Shown piece after piece: positions 1-7,425 of a DNA stretch of 31,397 nucleotides. This DNA is from DATKWS01 sp035529435. Lineage in GTDB: Bacteria > Krumholzibacteriota > Krumholzibacteriia > Krumholzibacteriales > Krumholzibacteriaceae. Below the pieces are notes generated by a model. The model worked only from the letters and a program-made list of their open reading frames with translations, was not told where the DNA came from and searched no databases. The stretch spans positions 1-31,397 of the forward strand of contig DATKWS010000232.1 in NCBI GenBank assembly GCA_035529435.1, in the 5' to 3' direction. The translations under genes were made by a program, and so were the position numbers. Position 1 is the stretch's first letter; the number at the start of each line of letters is the position of its first letter.

Positions 1-986
1 CCGGTATCCTCCTGCTCGTCCTCGACCATCCAGCAGAAGTCGTCCACGACCCCCGTGTCGCTTCCGAGAAAGACGAATGCGTTTCCCTCGTCGATATAAG
101 GGGATGCGCTCAGAAACGCGCCGACGATGATGTCGTCGTAGCCGTCGCCGTTCACATCCCCGGCGCAGTCCACGGAGACACCGAAATTGTTATCTGCCAA
201 GTCGATTTCGCCTATCCAGGACGGCGACGGGGAGGGTCCCGAAGCGCTCCCGTGGTAGACGTAGGCGCGCCCCTCGCCCATCTCGGGATTGTCGTAGCCG
301 TGCGCCCCGATAATGATATCATCGTAGCCGTCGTCGTTCACATCGCCCGCCCCCGCCACGGAATAGCCGAACATGCAGTCATTCTGATCGCCATAGGCCG
401 TCCAGCACAGGGTGCCGACAACGCCACTACTGCTTCCGAGATAGACGAAGACACGACCCCTGTTGGTCTCAGTCTCGGAGATGTTGTAATCATGCGCTCC
501 GACAATGATGTCGTCGTAGCCGTCGCCGTTCACATCACCCGCCCCCGCCACGGAGATGCCGAAACAGGTCCGTGCCTGGTCTCCCTCCGCGATCCATGAA
601 GCGGTATCCGCGAGCCCCGAGGGGCCGCCGTGAAACACATATGCGTGCCCCACTACTTTCCCCTCGGAATTAGTATATAAAAACGCCCCGACGATGACGT
701 CGTCGTAGCCGTCGTCGTTCACATCGCCCGCGGAGGCCACGGAGCAACCGAATTTGGCGCCCGCCTGGTCGCTCTCGGCCGTCCACGAGGGGTCCGGGTT
801 GATGCAGATGGGACAACAGCCATAGTCATCTGTGACCATGGAGTGCGATTGTATGGCATCCAACCACGCGGATGCCTTGATCGTTTCGATATCCACCGGT
901 CCGCCGGCCATAACGATGCCACTCGTGAGAAAAAGCATCGCCGCAAGAATGCCGATTACCGCCGTTGACTTGTTGAATCGAGACAT
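1..986 (-). CDS. Secreted FG-GAP (integrin-like) repeat protein, 3' end outside window
   Basis: The frame starts at ATG 986-984, with a GGAAGG ribosome site about 8 bases upstream, and stays open to the left edge, giving 328 codons. Residues 1-27 form a signal peptide (basic start, hydrophobic core, VMA before the likely cut). Four FG-GAP repeats follow, each with a calcium-binding D-V-N-x-D-G-Y-D-D loop at residues 88-96, 151-159, 215-223 and 277-285, so the period is 62-64 residues. Such repeats build a beta-propeller of usually seven blades, so more repeats are expected outside the window. The protein should be exported; its ligand is unknown. Scattered cysteines (57, 58, 61, 81, 141, 194, 204, 274, 318) could form disulfides. 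The C-terminus, where a sorting tail would lie, is not visible. Family assignment is firm, cellular role unknown. Confidence 0.9.
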   Translation of the reverse strand, partial: MSRFNKSTAVIGILAAMLFLTSGIVMAGGPVDIETIKASAWLDAIQSHSMVTDDYGCCPICINPDPSWTAESDQAGAKFGCSVASAGDVNDDGYDDVIVGAFLYTNSEGKVVGHAYVFHGGPSGLADTASWIAEGDQARTCFGISVAGAGDVNGDGYDDIIVGAHDYNISETETNRGRVFVYLGSSSGVVGTLCWTAYGDQNDCMFGYSVAGAGDVNDDGYDDIIIGAHGYDNPEMGEGRAYVYHGSASGPSPSPSWIGEIDLADNNFGVSVDCAGDVNGDGYDDIIVGAFLSASPYIDEGNAFVFLGSDTGVVDDFCWMVEDEQEDT

Positions 987-1030
987 TGCTTTCAACCTTC
1001 CTTTCGGTCTCACCGATAATTTCGGTTATC

Positions 1031-1168
1031 TCAAAAGAGCGCACAATTTTTCCTGGCGGTTTCCGTGCCCGCCGTCATGCGATAGAAATAGATGCCGCTT
1101 GCTACCTCCTTTCCTTCGTCATCATGCCCGTCCCGCACCGCGCGAGGGTCAAAACGCAACAATTGCAT
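1031..1168 (-). pseudogene. Remnant of a secreted-protein C-terminal tail (FlgD-like / type IX sorting domain)
   Basis: A 45-codon minus-strand frame (ATG 1168-1166, stop 1033-1031) contains DGHDDEGKEVASGIYFYR followed by MTAG and an ARK ending. This closely resembles the D-G-x-D-x-x-G-x-x-V-A-S-G-V-Y-F-Y-R-L end of FlgD-like/type IX secretion C-terminal domains of large secreted proteins. The homology begins only about 10 residues into the frame, there is no signal peptide and no convincing ribosome site, and a stop lies just upstream. I read it as the 3' stump of a lost secreted-protein gene in the leader of the FG-GAP gene. A real short peptide is less likely. Resemblance is by eye only. 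Confidence 0.6.
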
Positions 1169-1376
1169 TTACCCATGGCACATCCTCCCTGAAAGACACG
1201 AAGGGCTCGGTGCGGATTTAGCTTTTAAAAAGGTCTCAGTTGGATTTCAGCGAAGATCCCCTGATGTGGTGAACAAGAATGGAAGATATCAACTCAACGC
1301 CCTGCCGCTCGTGAATGCGCAGTGCTTTCTCTTCCCGTGAAACTCCCTTAGATGATCGCTTGAATCTCGAAGCGGT

Positions 1377-1405
1377 ATTATACACCAACCGAAGCATAAT
1401 GTCAA
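1377..1405 (-). promoter_or_regulatory. Near-consensus sigma70 promoter of the FG-GAP gene
   Basis: On the minus strand TTGACA (1405-1400) and TATAAT (1382-1377) are separated by exactly 17 bases; both hexamers match the consensus. Transcription should start near 1370, giving a leader of roughly 385 bases before the FG-GAP start at 986. The leader contains the sorting-domain stump. No other gene lies between 987 and 1485, and I recognise no known riboswitch there. Confidence 0.85.
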
Positions 1406-1485
1406 TCTTTCCTGCATGATATCGATGTTTTCTCTACCGGTAATACGCAATTTCATCGGTGGATATTCAAATCAACGGGACGTAC

Positions 1486-4400
1486 CTACGAAACACGCTC
1501 GACGAAGCGAGTGAATATGTCCCGTGTGCGGTTTCTGAAATGCTCCAGTTTTTCGATAAAGTTTTCCTTATCGGGTGCGATCGGCCGTAAGAGCCGGCCG
1601 AGATACGACTCGAGAAACGCCTCGCGCTCGGGGAGCGGCGGGTAGGCGATGTTGTGCAGCGCCGCGGCGTGCTGCGCGAGGTAATACAGATCGAAGGCCC
1701 GCACGAGCAGATCGATCTCATCAGGTAGGAGCAATCCGTTCGACCGGAGCACCTCGATCGAATCGTCCCACTCGATCGCCCGCACCTCGCGTGTCGGAAA
1801 GAGGAGATTGACCGCGGCGAGCATGAAATTGATATCGTACAGCCCGCCGGGGGCGTGCTTGACGTCCCACGCTCCCTTCGAGAGCCGCTCGAGCCGGCGG
1901 CGCGCGGCGAGAAAATTATCCGCAAAATTATTTTTAACATCGCTACGTTCGGCAAATGACCGCATGACCTCCTCGAACGAGCGGGCCGTCCCGGCGCTGC
2001 CGCAGAGAAACCGGCATCGGCTGAATGTGAGAATCTCCCAGAAATCGGCCCGCTCCGCGAAGTACTGCCGGTAATACCCGACGGTCCGGGCGAGCGGTGA
2101 TCCTTCCCCCTCGCCGCGGAGGCGCGGGTCGACCGCGGCCAGGCCGGCATGCCTGGTTTCCGCGATGATGCCGCGCAGAACATCGGCGCCGGGACGGGGA
2201 TCGGCGCCATCGGGGATGACCGCGAGGAGGTCGAGGTCGCTGCCGGAGCGGCACCGGCGCGCGGCCAGCGAGCCGAGCGCAAAAAGGGCCATGTCGGTAT
2301 CACCACCGCCGCACGCACGATGCAGGATCGTGACCGCCTCCCCGAGGGCGTCCGAGAAGAGCGGTCCGAGTGTCGACGGCCCATGTTCCGGTATGGGATG
2401 CCTGCAGTGAATGGAGAGCAGCACCTCCTCGTACCATCGTTTCAATTCGCCCGCCAGCGTCTCCTCGTTGTTCGCGGTGTCCGGCGGCCCGCCCGGGGAG
2501 AACCCCTCGGCCAGTGCGTCGAGCAATTCCGGCCGGTGCGATATGGTCTCGGTGAGGCGCGTCGAGAGGGCCGCGATGGCGAGCAGCAGTCGCAGCAGGT
2601 CGCCGCCCCCGGCGAGCAGCTCGAGAGTGGAGCGGACCGCGCCGGTCGACTTCACGATCCGTACCAGATTCTTCAGGGTGAGCGCGGGATCGGGCGTACG
2701 CCTGACCGCATCCAGAACGATCGGAAGCGCCGCCGTCGCCGCGTGCAGTGTCTCGGGCGGCTCGAGGCGCGGGAAATCTCCATACACGAGGGAACTGAGG
2801 AACCGGTGCGCCGTTTCGCCCTCGCGGATGCCGTACCGTGACAGCACGCGCGAAACCTCCCGCTCCCCCGCGGGGAGCGACAGGATGAATGATATCTCAC
2901 CCGGTTTCTGATCACGGAAAAAGGTGTCGAACAGCTTCTGCACCTGACGGACCGATCGCCCGAGCTCGGTACGGAATGTATCGGGAGTCACGCCGCCCAC
3001 GGCGCCGTGCGCGACGCGCGCACCGAGCCGCTCGAGCGCTTCGTCACCGCCCGGGAGCGTGTGCGTGCGCACGTCGAGCAGCATCTGGAGCCGGTGCTCC
3101 ACCGTCCGGAAGAGGCGGTAGCCGCGGACGAGACTGTCCAGTACCTCGTCCTCGAGGAGCCCGTAGTGGTGCAGCCGTTCGAGCGCCTCGAGCGTGTTGC
3201 GCGACCGCACCTCGTGCCGGGCGCGGCCGTGCACGAGTTGGAGCGCCTGCGTGATGAATTCGATATCCCTGATCCCCCCCGACATCAGTTTTATGTTGCG
3301 CCGCCGCTCCCCGGCGGGAAGCTGCGCGATCGCGCGCTCGCGCATCGTCAATATGCCGGGGCGGGGGTCGGCGTCTTCCCGTGCGCTGAAGGTCACGCGG
3401 GCGCAATTGTCGATGAATGCATCGGCCACGGCGGCGCTTCCCGCGGTGTGGCGCGCCTTGAGGAGCGCCTGCCGTTCCCACGGGCGCGCGCGCCGCATGA
3501 GATAATTCATGTGCTCCCCGGTCGTCACGACAAGCGGGCCGCTCTCCCCATCGGGGCGAAGGCGGAGATCGACGCGGTACAGGTATCCCTCCTCGGTCTG
3601 CTCCGAGAGATCACGTGTGATGCGCCGCGCCAGCGCCGTGTAGAACGCCATCTCACCGGCGGCCGCGGCGTCGCAGATATACAGGAGATCGATATCGGAC
3701 GAGTAGTTGAGCTCCGAGCCGCCGAGCTTCCCCAGCGAGATGACGGCGAATCTCTGAAACGGCCCGGCATCTCGTGACTCCTCCGGCAGATCGAATCCCG
3801 CCTTCTCAGCCTCCCCGGCGAACGCCAACCGGGTGACCGTTCCGATCACCGCATCGGCGAGAAATGAGAGCTCGGATGTCACCTCCTCGACGGTCGCGAG
3901 CCCCAGCAGATCGCGCGTACCGATACGGAGCAGCTCGCGCCGCCGGTACCGCTTGATGCTGTTGAGGCGGCGTCGCTGATCGGTGAAGGGGGAGATCTGG
4001 GCCCGGAGCTCGTCACGGTATGTCCGGTACGATTTGAATGATTCGAGTGTTTCGCGCTGTATCAGCCACGAGAGGTACTCCGGATTCCTCTTCAGTATGT
4101 CGGAGAGGTAGTAGCTGCACGAGAAGACGACGACGAGCAGGTGAACGAGCGGCTTTTCGAGAAAGAGGGATCCAAAGAACTGCGATGGCGAGATCAGTGC
4201 GTCGATGAACCGGCCGAGGTTGAGGAGTGCCATGTCGGGATCGGGGCAGGCGGCGAGCTCGCCTAAAAGATGCACGACATGGTCCTCGCCGCCGTCCGCC
4301 GCTCGATCGCCACCCACCGCGTCCCCGCCGCCATCCGCCGCTCGATCGCCACCCACCGCGTCCCCGCCGCCGTCCGCCGGGACGGCGATCCCCGCCCGCC

Positions 4401-4581
4401 GCACGAGCGTGCCCCAGAGGGTGGCCGCCTTGTCGGGGTCGGTGAATCCGAGCCGCGCGAAAACCTCCCCGTGCGCGCCGTCCCGTTCCTCCAGCTCGAG
4501 GAGGAGTGAGGCGAGCTGCTTGAATGATTTATTCATCAACTTTTTCTGGAATGCCGAAGACGTTTCGAGTATTCTTTTCAC
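1486..4581 (-). CDS. glnE: Glutamine synthetase adenylyltransferase / adenylyl-removing enzyme
   Basis: Predicted bifunctional enzyme that adds and removes AMP on glutamine synthetase in response to PII and glutamine. It has 1031 residues against about 950 in the family. The N-terminal nucleotidyltransferase (adenylyl-removing) half is well conserved: GKLGGSELNYSSDIDLL at 284-300, with D296 and D298, then GGIRDIEF at 435-442. The C-terminal (adenylylating) half keeps SDLDLL at 781-786 but has lost the GKLGG glycines before it, and its usual DIEF reads DINF (916-919). Residues 69-94 are two copies of a 13-residue Gly/Asp repeat that adds length near the N-terminus. The longest frame begins at GTG 4581; ATG 4536 is an alternative, and neither has a clear ribosome site. 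It diverges from glnB, its likely regulator. Confidence 0.9.
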   Translation of the reverse strand: MKRILETSSAFQKKLMNKSFKQLASLLLELEERDGAHGEVFARLGFTDPDKAATLWGTLVRRAGIAVPADGGGDAVGGDRAADGGGDAVGGDRAADGGEDHVVHLLGELAACPDPDMALLNLGRFIDALISPSQFFGSLFLEKPLVHLLVVVFSCSYYLSDILKRNPEYLSWLIQRETLESFKSYRTYRDELRAQISPFTDQRRRLNSIKRYRRRELLRIGTRDLLGLATVEEVTSELSFLADAVIGTVTRLAFAGEAEKAGFDLPEESRDAGPFQRFAVISLGKLGGSELNYSSDIDLLYICDAAAAGEMAFYTALARRITRDLSEQTEEGYLYRVDLRLRPDGESGPLVVTTGEHMNYLMRRARPWERQALLKARHTAGSAAVADAFIDNCARVTFSAREDADPRPGILTMRERAIAQLPAGERRRNIKLMSGGIRDIEFITQALQLVHGRARHEVRSRNTLEALERLHHYGLLEDEVLDSLVRGYRLFRTVEHRLQMLLDVRTHTLPGGDEALERLGARVAHGAVGGVTPDTFRTELGRSVRQVQKLFDTFFRDQKPGEISFILSLPAGEREVSRVLSRYGIREGETAHRFLSSLVYGDFPRLEPPETLHAATAALPIVLDAVRRTPDPALTLKNLVRIVKSTGAVRSTLELLAGGGDLLRLLLAIAALSTRLTETISHRPELLDALAEGFSPGGPPDTANNEETLAGELKRWYEEVLLSIHCRHPIPEHGPSTLGPLFSDALGEAVTILHRACGGGDTDMALFALGSLAARRCRSGSDLDLLAVIPDGADPRPGADVLRGIIAETRHAGLAAVDPRLRGEGEGSPLARTVGYYRQYFAERADFWEILTFSRCRFLCGSAGTARSFEEVMRSFAERSDVKNNFADNFLAARRRLERLSKGAWDVKHAPGGLYDINFMLAAVNLLFPTREVRAIEWDDSIEVLRSNGLLLPDEIDLLVRAFDLYYLAQHAAALHNIAYPPLPEREAFLESYLGRLLRPIAPDKENFIEKLEHFRNRTRDIFTRFVERVS
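4294..4371. repeat. 39-bp tandem repeat, two copies, inside glnE
   Basis: Two copies of a 39-base unit (4294-4332 and 4333-4371) differ only at their first base. A third copy begins at 4372 and breaks off after about 8 bases. Because 39 is a multiple of three the reading frame is kept, and each copy encodes ADGGGDAVGGDRA. It is probably a slippage-prone linker within the N-terminal helical part of GlnE. Confidence 0.9.
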
Positions 4582-4681
4582 AACTTGTTATTTCGACAGC
4601 ACATTAGCATCTGTTAGGAGATCGATGCCAGTGTAATATTATCCGGTCCGGGTCGGACGAAAACATGAATGGGGAGTTGCG

Positions 4682-5020
4682 ATGAAAAAGATAGAAGCGT
4701 ATATCAAGCCGTTCAAGCTCGACGAGGTCAAGGAGGCCCTCATGGAGATCGGGGCCGGCGGGATGAGTGTATCCGAGGTGAAGGGATTCGGGAGGCAGAA
4801 GGGGCACACCGAGCTCTACCGGGGGAGTGAGTACCAGGTGGATTTCCTGCCGAAGATCAAGATCGAGGTGGTGGTGCGTGACGGTGACGTGGAGCGGGTC
4901 GTGGATGCGATCACCACCGCCGCAAGGACCGGGCAGATCGGTGACGGCAAGATATTCATATCGAATGTAGAGGACGCTGTGCGGATCAGAACCGGCGAGA
5001 GCGGCGAGGAGGTTCTCTGA
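4682..5020 (+). CDS. glnB: PII nitrogen regulatory protein
   Basis: This 112-residue protein matches the whole PII family. It senses ATP/ADP, 2-oxoglutarate and glutamine status and controls partners such as GlnE. The start MKKIEAYIKPFKLDEVK and the T-loop region GHTELYRGSEYQVDFLPK are typical. Tyr51, the uridylylation site of the T-loop, is present, as is Tyr46. The C-terminal GDGKIFISNVEDAVRIRTGE segment fits the nucleotide-binding part. A GGGAG ribosome site precedes the ATG. It diverges from glnE and lies five bases before tsaD, so it is probably co-transcribed with tsaD. No amtB, glnA or glnD is in the window. The roughly 100-base glnE-glnB gap shows no strong promoter and no sigma54 site; a weak TAATAT lies at 4634-4639. 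GlnB versus GlnK cannot be settled. Confidence 0.95.
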   Translation: MKKIEAYIKPFKLDEVKEALMEIGAGGMSVSEVKGFGRQKGHTELYRGSEYQVDFLPKIKIEVVVRDGDVERVVDAITTAARTGQIGDGKIFISNVEDAVRIRTGESGEEVL

Positions 5021-5025
5021 GAGCG

Positions 5026-6075
5026 ATGGATGAGCTGTACCTCGGTATCGAGACCTCATGCGACGACACCTCGTGTGCGATCTACTCCCCCGACCGGGGT
5101 GTGATCGTCAACCGGACGGCCGCCCAGCTCGATCACGAACGTTATGGCGGCGTCGTGCCCGAGATCGCCTCGCGCTCCCACGTGAAGACACTGCTCCCCC
5201 TGTACGAGCTCGTCATGAAGGAGGCGGAGACACGGCTCGAGGACCTCGCCGGCATCGGTGTCACCAACGGGCCGGGGCTCACCGGATCGCTCCTCGTGGG
5301 GCTCTCGTTTGCGAAGGCGCTCTCCTACGGGAGCGGTGTGCCGCTCGTCGGCATTCATCACCTCGAGGGGCATATACTCGCCAACGCGCTGAACGTCGGG
5401 TTCGAGACCCCGGCGATCGTGCTCGTCGTTTCGGGCGGGCACACGCAGCTCATTTTCACCGAATGTATCGGCCGCTACCGGTTTCTCGGCGGTACGAGGG
5501 ACGATGCGGCGGGCGAGGCGTTCGACAAGATCGGAAAGCTCCTGGGGCTTCCCTTCCCCGGTGGGCCGGCCCTCGAGCGGGAGGCGCGGGGGGGGCGGCG
5601 CGATGCGTTCGATTTTCCCCGCGGACTGCGCCATTCGCAGGAGTGCGATTTCTCGTTCTCGGGCCTCAAGACGGCGGTGCGCCTCAAGGTCGAATCGCTC
5701 GGGGCGCTCTCACCGGAAGTGGTACGCGACGTGTCTGCCTCGGCGCAGGAGGCGATCGTCGATTCCCTCGTCGAGAAGTCGCTCCTTGCCGTGCGCATGC
5801 TCGCGCCGCCCCACGGCGGCGCGGAGTCCCACGGCTGCGCGCCCGCGCGATTTTACATTGCCGGGGGCGTTGCGGCGAACGGCCGTCTCAGGGAAGTCAT
5901 GACGGAGCGCCTGTCGCCGGAAGGAGTGACGGTTCGTTGGCCGCGCACCGAGTACTGCACCGACAACGCCGCCATGATCGCCTGCGCCGCATTCCATCAC
6001 ATCAGCAGCGGGAGGCGGGACGGTCTCGAGCTCAACACATTCCCCCGCGGTGATCTCGTGTCCTGGGCCTCATGA
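5026..6075 (+). CDS. tsaD: tRNA N6-adenosine threonylcarbamoyltransferase
   Basis: TsaD transfers threonylcarbamoyl to A37 of ANN-decoding tRNAs, working with TsaB and TsaE in the cytoplasm. The 349-residue length is normal. Visible family motifs are GIETSCDDTS (7-16), GGVVPEIASRSHV (41-53), NGPGLTGSLLVGLSFAK (81-97), the metal-ligand segment HHLEGH (111-116), VVSGGHT (134-140), DDAAGEAFDKIGKLLGL (159-175) and, near the end, a CTDNAAM segment carrying the last metal-binding aspartate. The ATG lies five bases after the glnB stop, which suggests translational coupling. Pairing with glnB has no obvious functional logic. Downstream, 6076-6370 holds no gene. Confidence 0.97.
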   Translation: MDELYLGIETSCDDTSCAIYSPDRGVIVNRTAAQLDHERYGGVVPEIASRSHVKTLLPLYELVMKEAETRLEDLAGIGVTNGPGLTGSLLVGLSFAKALSYGSGVPLVGIHHLEGHILANALNVGFETPAIVLVVSGGHTQLIFTECIGRYRFLGGTRDDAAGEAFDKIGKLLGLPFPGGPALEREARGGRRDAFDFPRGLRHSQECDFSFSGLKTAVRLKVESLGALSPEVVRDVSASAQEAIVDSLVEKSLLAVRMLAPPHGGAESHGCAPARFYIAGGVAANGRLREVMTERLSPEGVTVRWPRTEYCTDNAAMIACAAFHHISSGRRDGLELNTFPRGDLVSWAS

Positions 6076-6140
6076 CCGTCGCGGTGATCTCTCCTCCTGG
6101 GCGTAGCGGTAATTTCTCTCATTTTCCCCGGATACCGTTC

Positions 6141-6156
6141 TGCAAGGCACATTGCA
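6141..6156. promoter_or_regulatory. Possible enhancer-type inverted repeat upstream of the sigma54 site
   Basis: TGCAA, six bases, TTGCA form an inverted repeat about 140 bases upstream of the candidate -12 element at 6291-6292. This is the usual distance for a bacterial enhancer-binding activator. The arms are short, so chance is a real possibility, and no activator gene is in the window. Confidence 0.25.
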
Positions 6157-6276
6157 TATTCGCTTCGCGTTTCGGAAAGGCCCGCCGGCACGTGGGGTGA
6201 TTGCAACTCATTTAAATAAAGCAAAATAGCCGACAATCGGATAGGCGTATAACCTCACGAGGCCGCCCCTCGGCCC

Positions 6277-6293
6277 TTGGCATGTTAATTGCG
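6277..6293 (+). promoter_or_regulatory. Candidate sigma54 (-24/-12) promoter of the signalling operon
   Basis: TTGGCATGTTAATTGCG matches the RpoN consensus YTGGCACGNNNNTTGCW at 11 of 13 defined positions. The invariant GG and GC doublets (6279-6280 and 6291-6292) are exactly ten bases apart. Transcription would begin near 6304, leaving a leader of about 65 bases before the first start codon at 6371. A small GC hairpin (GGCCG, five bases, CGGCC, near 6261-6275) lies immediately upstream. I saw no convincing sigma70 alternative in 6076-6370. Confidence 0.5.
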
Positions 6294-6370
6294 AAATGGG
6301 TGTTAGCCAAAGATGCATCCAAGTTTGCAGGGGAGGGCGCATCGCCCATCGCCGATGAGGTTTCAGGGGA

Positions 6371-7351
6371 ATGATCAACGATCATAAATCGGAACAATAT
6401 AAATTGCTCGTCGTCGATGACGAGGAACACATTCGAAGGATTCTCAAATTTCAGCTGGAAAAGAACGGCTACGACGTCGTGACGGCCGAGAACGGCGAAG
6501 TGGCGCTTCAGCTCGTCAGGCGCGAGGCCCCCGATCTGATTCTGCTCGATATCATGATGCCGAAACTGGACGGATTCGAGGTGTGCAAGCGCATCAGGCA
6601 GAACTGCCAGACGTCGCAGATACCGATCATCATGCTTACCGCGAAGAATGATATGCCCGACAAGATCAAAGGGCTCAAGGACGGCGCCAATGACTACCTC
6701 GTCAAGCCGTATTCCAACGAGGAGCTGCTGCTCAGGGTCAAGAACGTTCTCGAATGGAGCCAGCAGCAGAAGCAGGCGAACCCCCTTACCGGATTTGCGG
6801 GCAACAAGGCGATCGAAAAAGAGCTCCAGCGGCGGATAGAGAACAAGCAGCCGTTCGCCTTCCTCTACATGGATATCGACAATTTCAAAGCGTACAACGA
6901 TTACTACGGGTACCAGAAGGGGGACGAATCGATTCTCTTTCTCGCCGATATCATCAAGGAATCGATCAACACACTGGGAGGTTCCTCCGATTTCGTGGGG
7001 CATATCGGCGGCGATGATTTTGTCATCATAACGTCCCCCGATCGCGCCGAGTACATCGCCCGGCACATCATCGACGAGTTCGACAAGGGATCGCTCGTTC
7101 TGATGAAGGAAGACGACATCCGGCGTGGGTACCTCGAGATCAAGAACAGGCTCGGGGAACGGAGGCGCGTCCCCCTCATGTCCCTCACGGTCGCGCTCGT
7201 CGTCAACGAGGGCAACCGGCTGGCGCACTTCGCGCAGGTCAGCGATATCGCGTCGGAACTCAAGTTGTTCGGCAAGGGGATACCGGGAAGTATCGTGGTG
7301 CGCGAGCGGCGCAGGGAGAACACGCCTGCCGCAAAGGCGGAGAAGCAATAG
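6371..7351 (+). CDS. Response regulator with GGDDF diguanylate-cyclase-like output domain
   Basis: Residues 10-125 form a receiver domain with acidic D16/D17, phospho-acceptor D60 in LLDIMMPK, T90 and K112. Residues about 138-310 form a GGDEF-family domain: NPLTGFAGNKAIEKEL, then FLYMDIDNFKAYNDYYGYQKGD (165-185) with metal- and substrate-binding positions, then GGDDF at 213-217. The signature Glu is replaced by Asp, and no RxxD inhibitory site is visible before it. It may make cyclic di-GMP at reduced rate, or only bind nucleotide. The ATG has GAGG about ten bases upstream. It is the first gene of a five-gene signalling cluster, so phosphate probably comes from the kinases downstream. Confidence 0.88.
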   Translation: MINDHKSEQYKLLVVDDEEHIRRILKFQLEKNGYDVVTAENGEVALQLVRREAPDLILLDIMMPKLDGFEVCKRIRQNCQTSQIPIIMLTAKNDMPDKIKGLKDGANDYLVKPYSNEELLLRVKNVLEWSQQQKQANPLTGFAGNKAIEKELQRRIENKQPFAFLYMDIDNFKAYNDYYGYQKGDESILFLADIIKESINTLGGSSDFVGHIGGDDFVIITSPDRAEYIARHIIDEFDKGSLVLMKEDDIRRGYLEIKNRLGERRRVPLMSLTVALVVNEGNRLAHFAQVSDIASELKLFGKGIPGSIVVRERRRENTPAAKAEKQ

Positions 7352-7425
7352 GACCGCCCGTGCCCCGCGCGGACGGCCGCGCGGGGGCGATCGAGGAGCC
7401 GCGGGAGAAGCGTTGGAGATCGACG

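Noticed and set aside
252..599. 115-codon plus-strand frame with repeating VxVAVHI-like units
   Set aside because: The repetition is the mirror of the FG-GAP repeats encoded on the minus strand.
1102..1176. 24-codon minus-strand mini-frame with a good GGGAGGA site, Cys-rich start
   Set aside because: It runs out of frame through the sorting-tail stump, and its stop falls inside coding-like sequence of another frame; noted only as a possible leader peptide.
4582..4681. Sigma54 or NtrC-type control between glnE and glnB
   Set aside because: No GG-N10-GC site with flanking consensus is present; only a weak TAATAT without a good -35 could be found.
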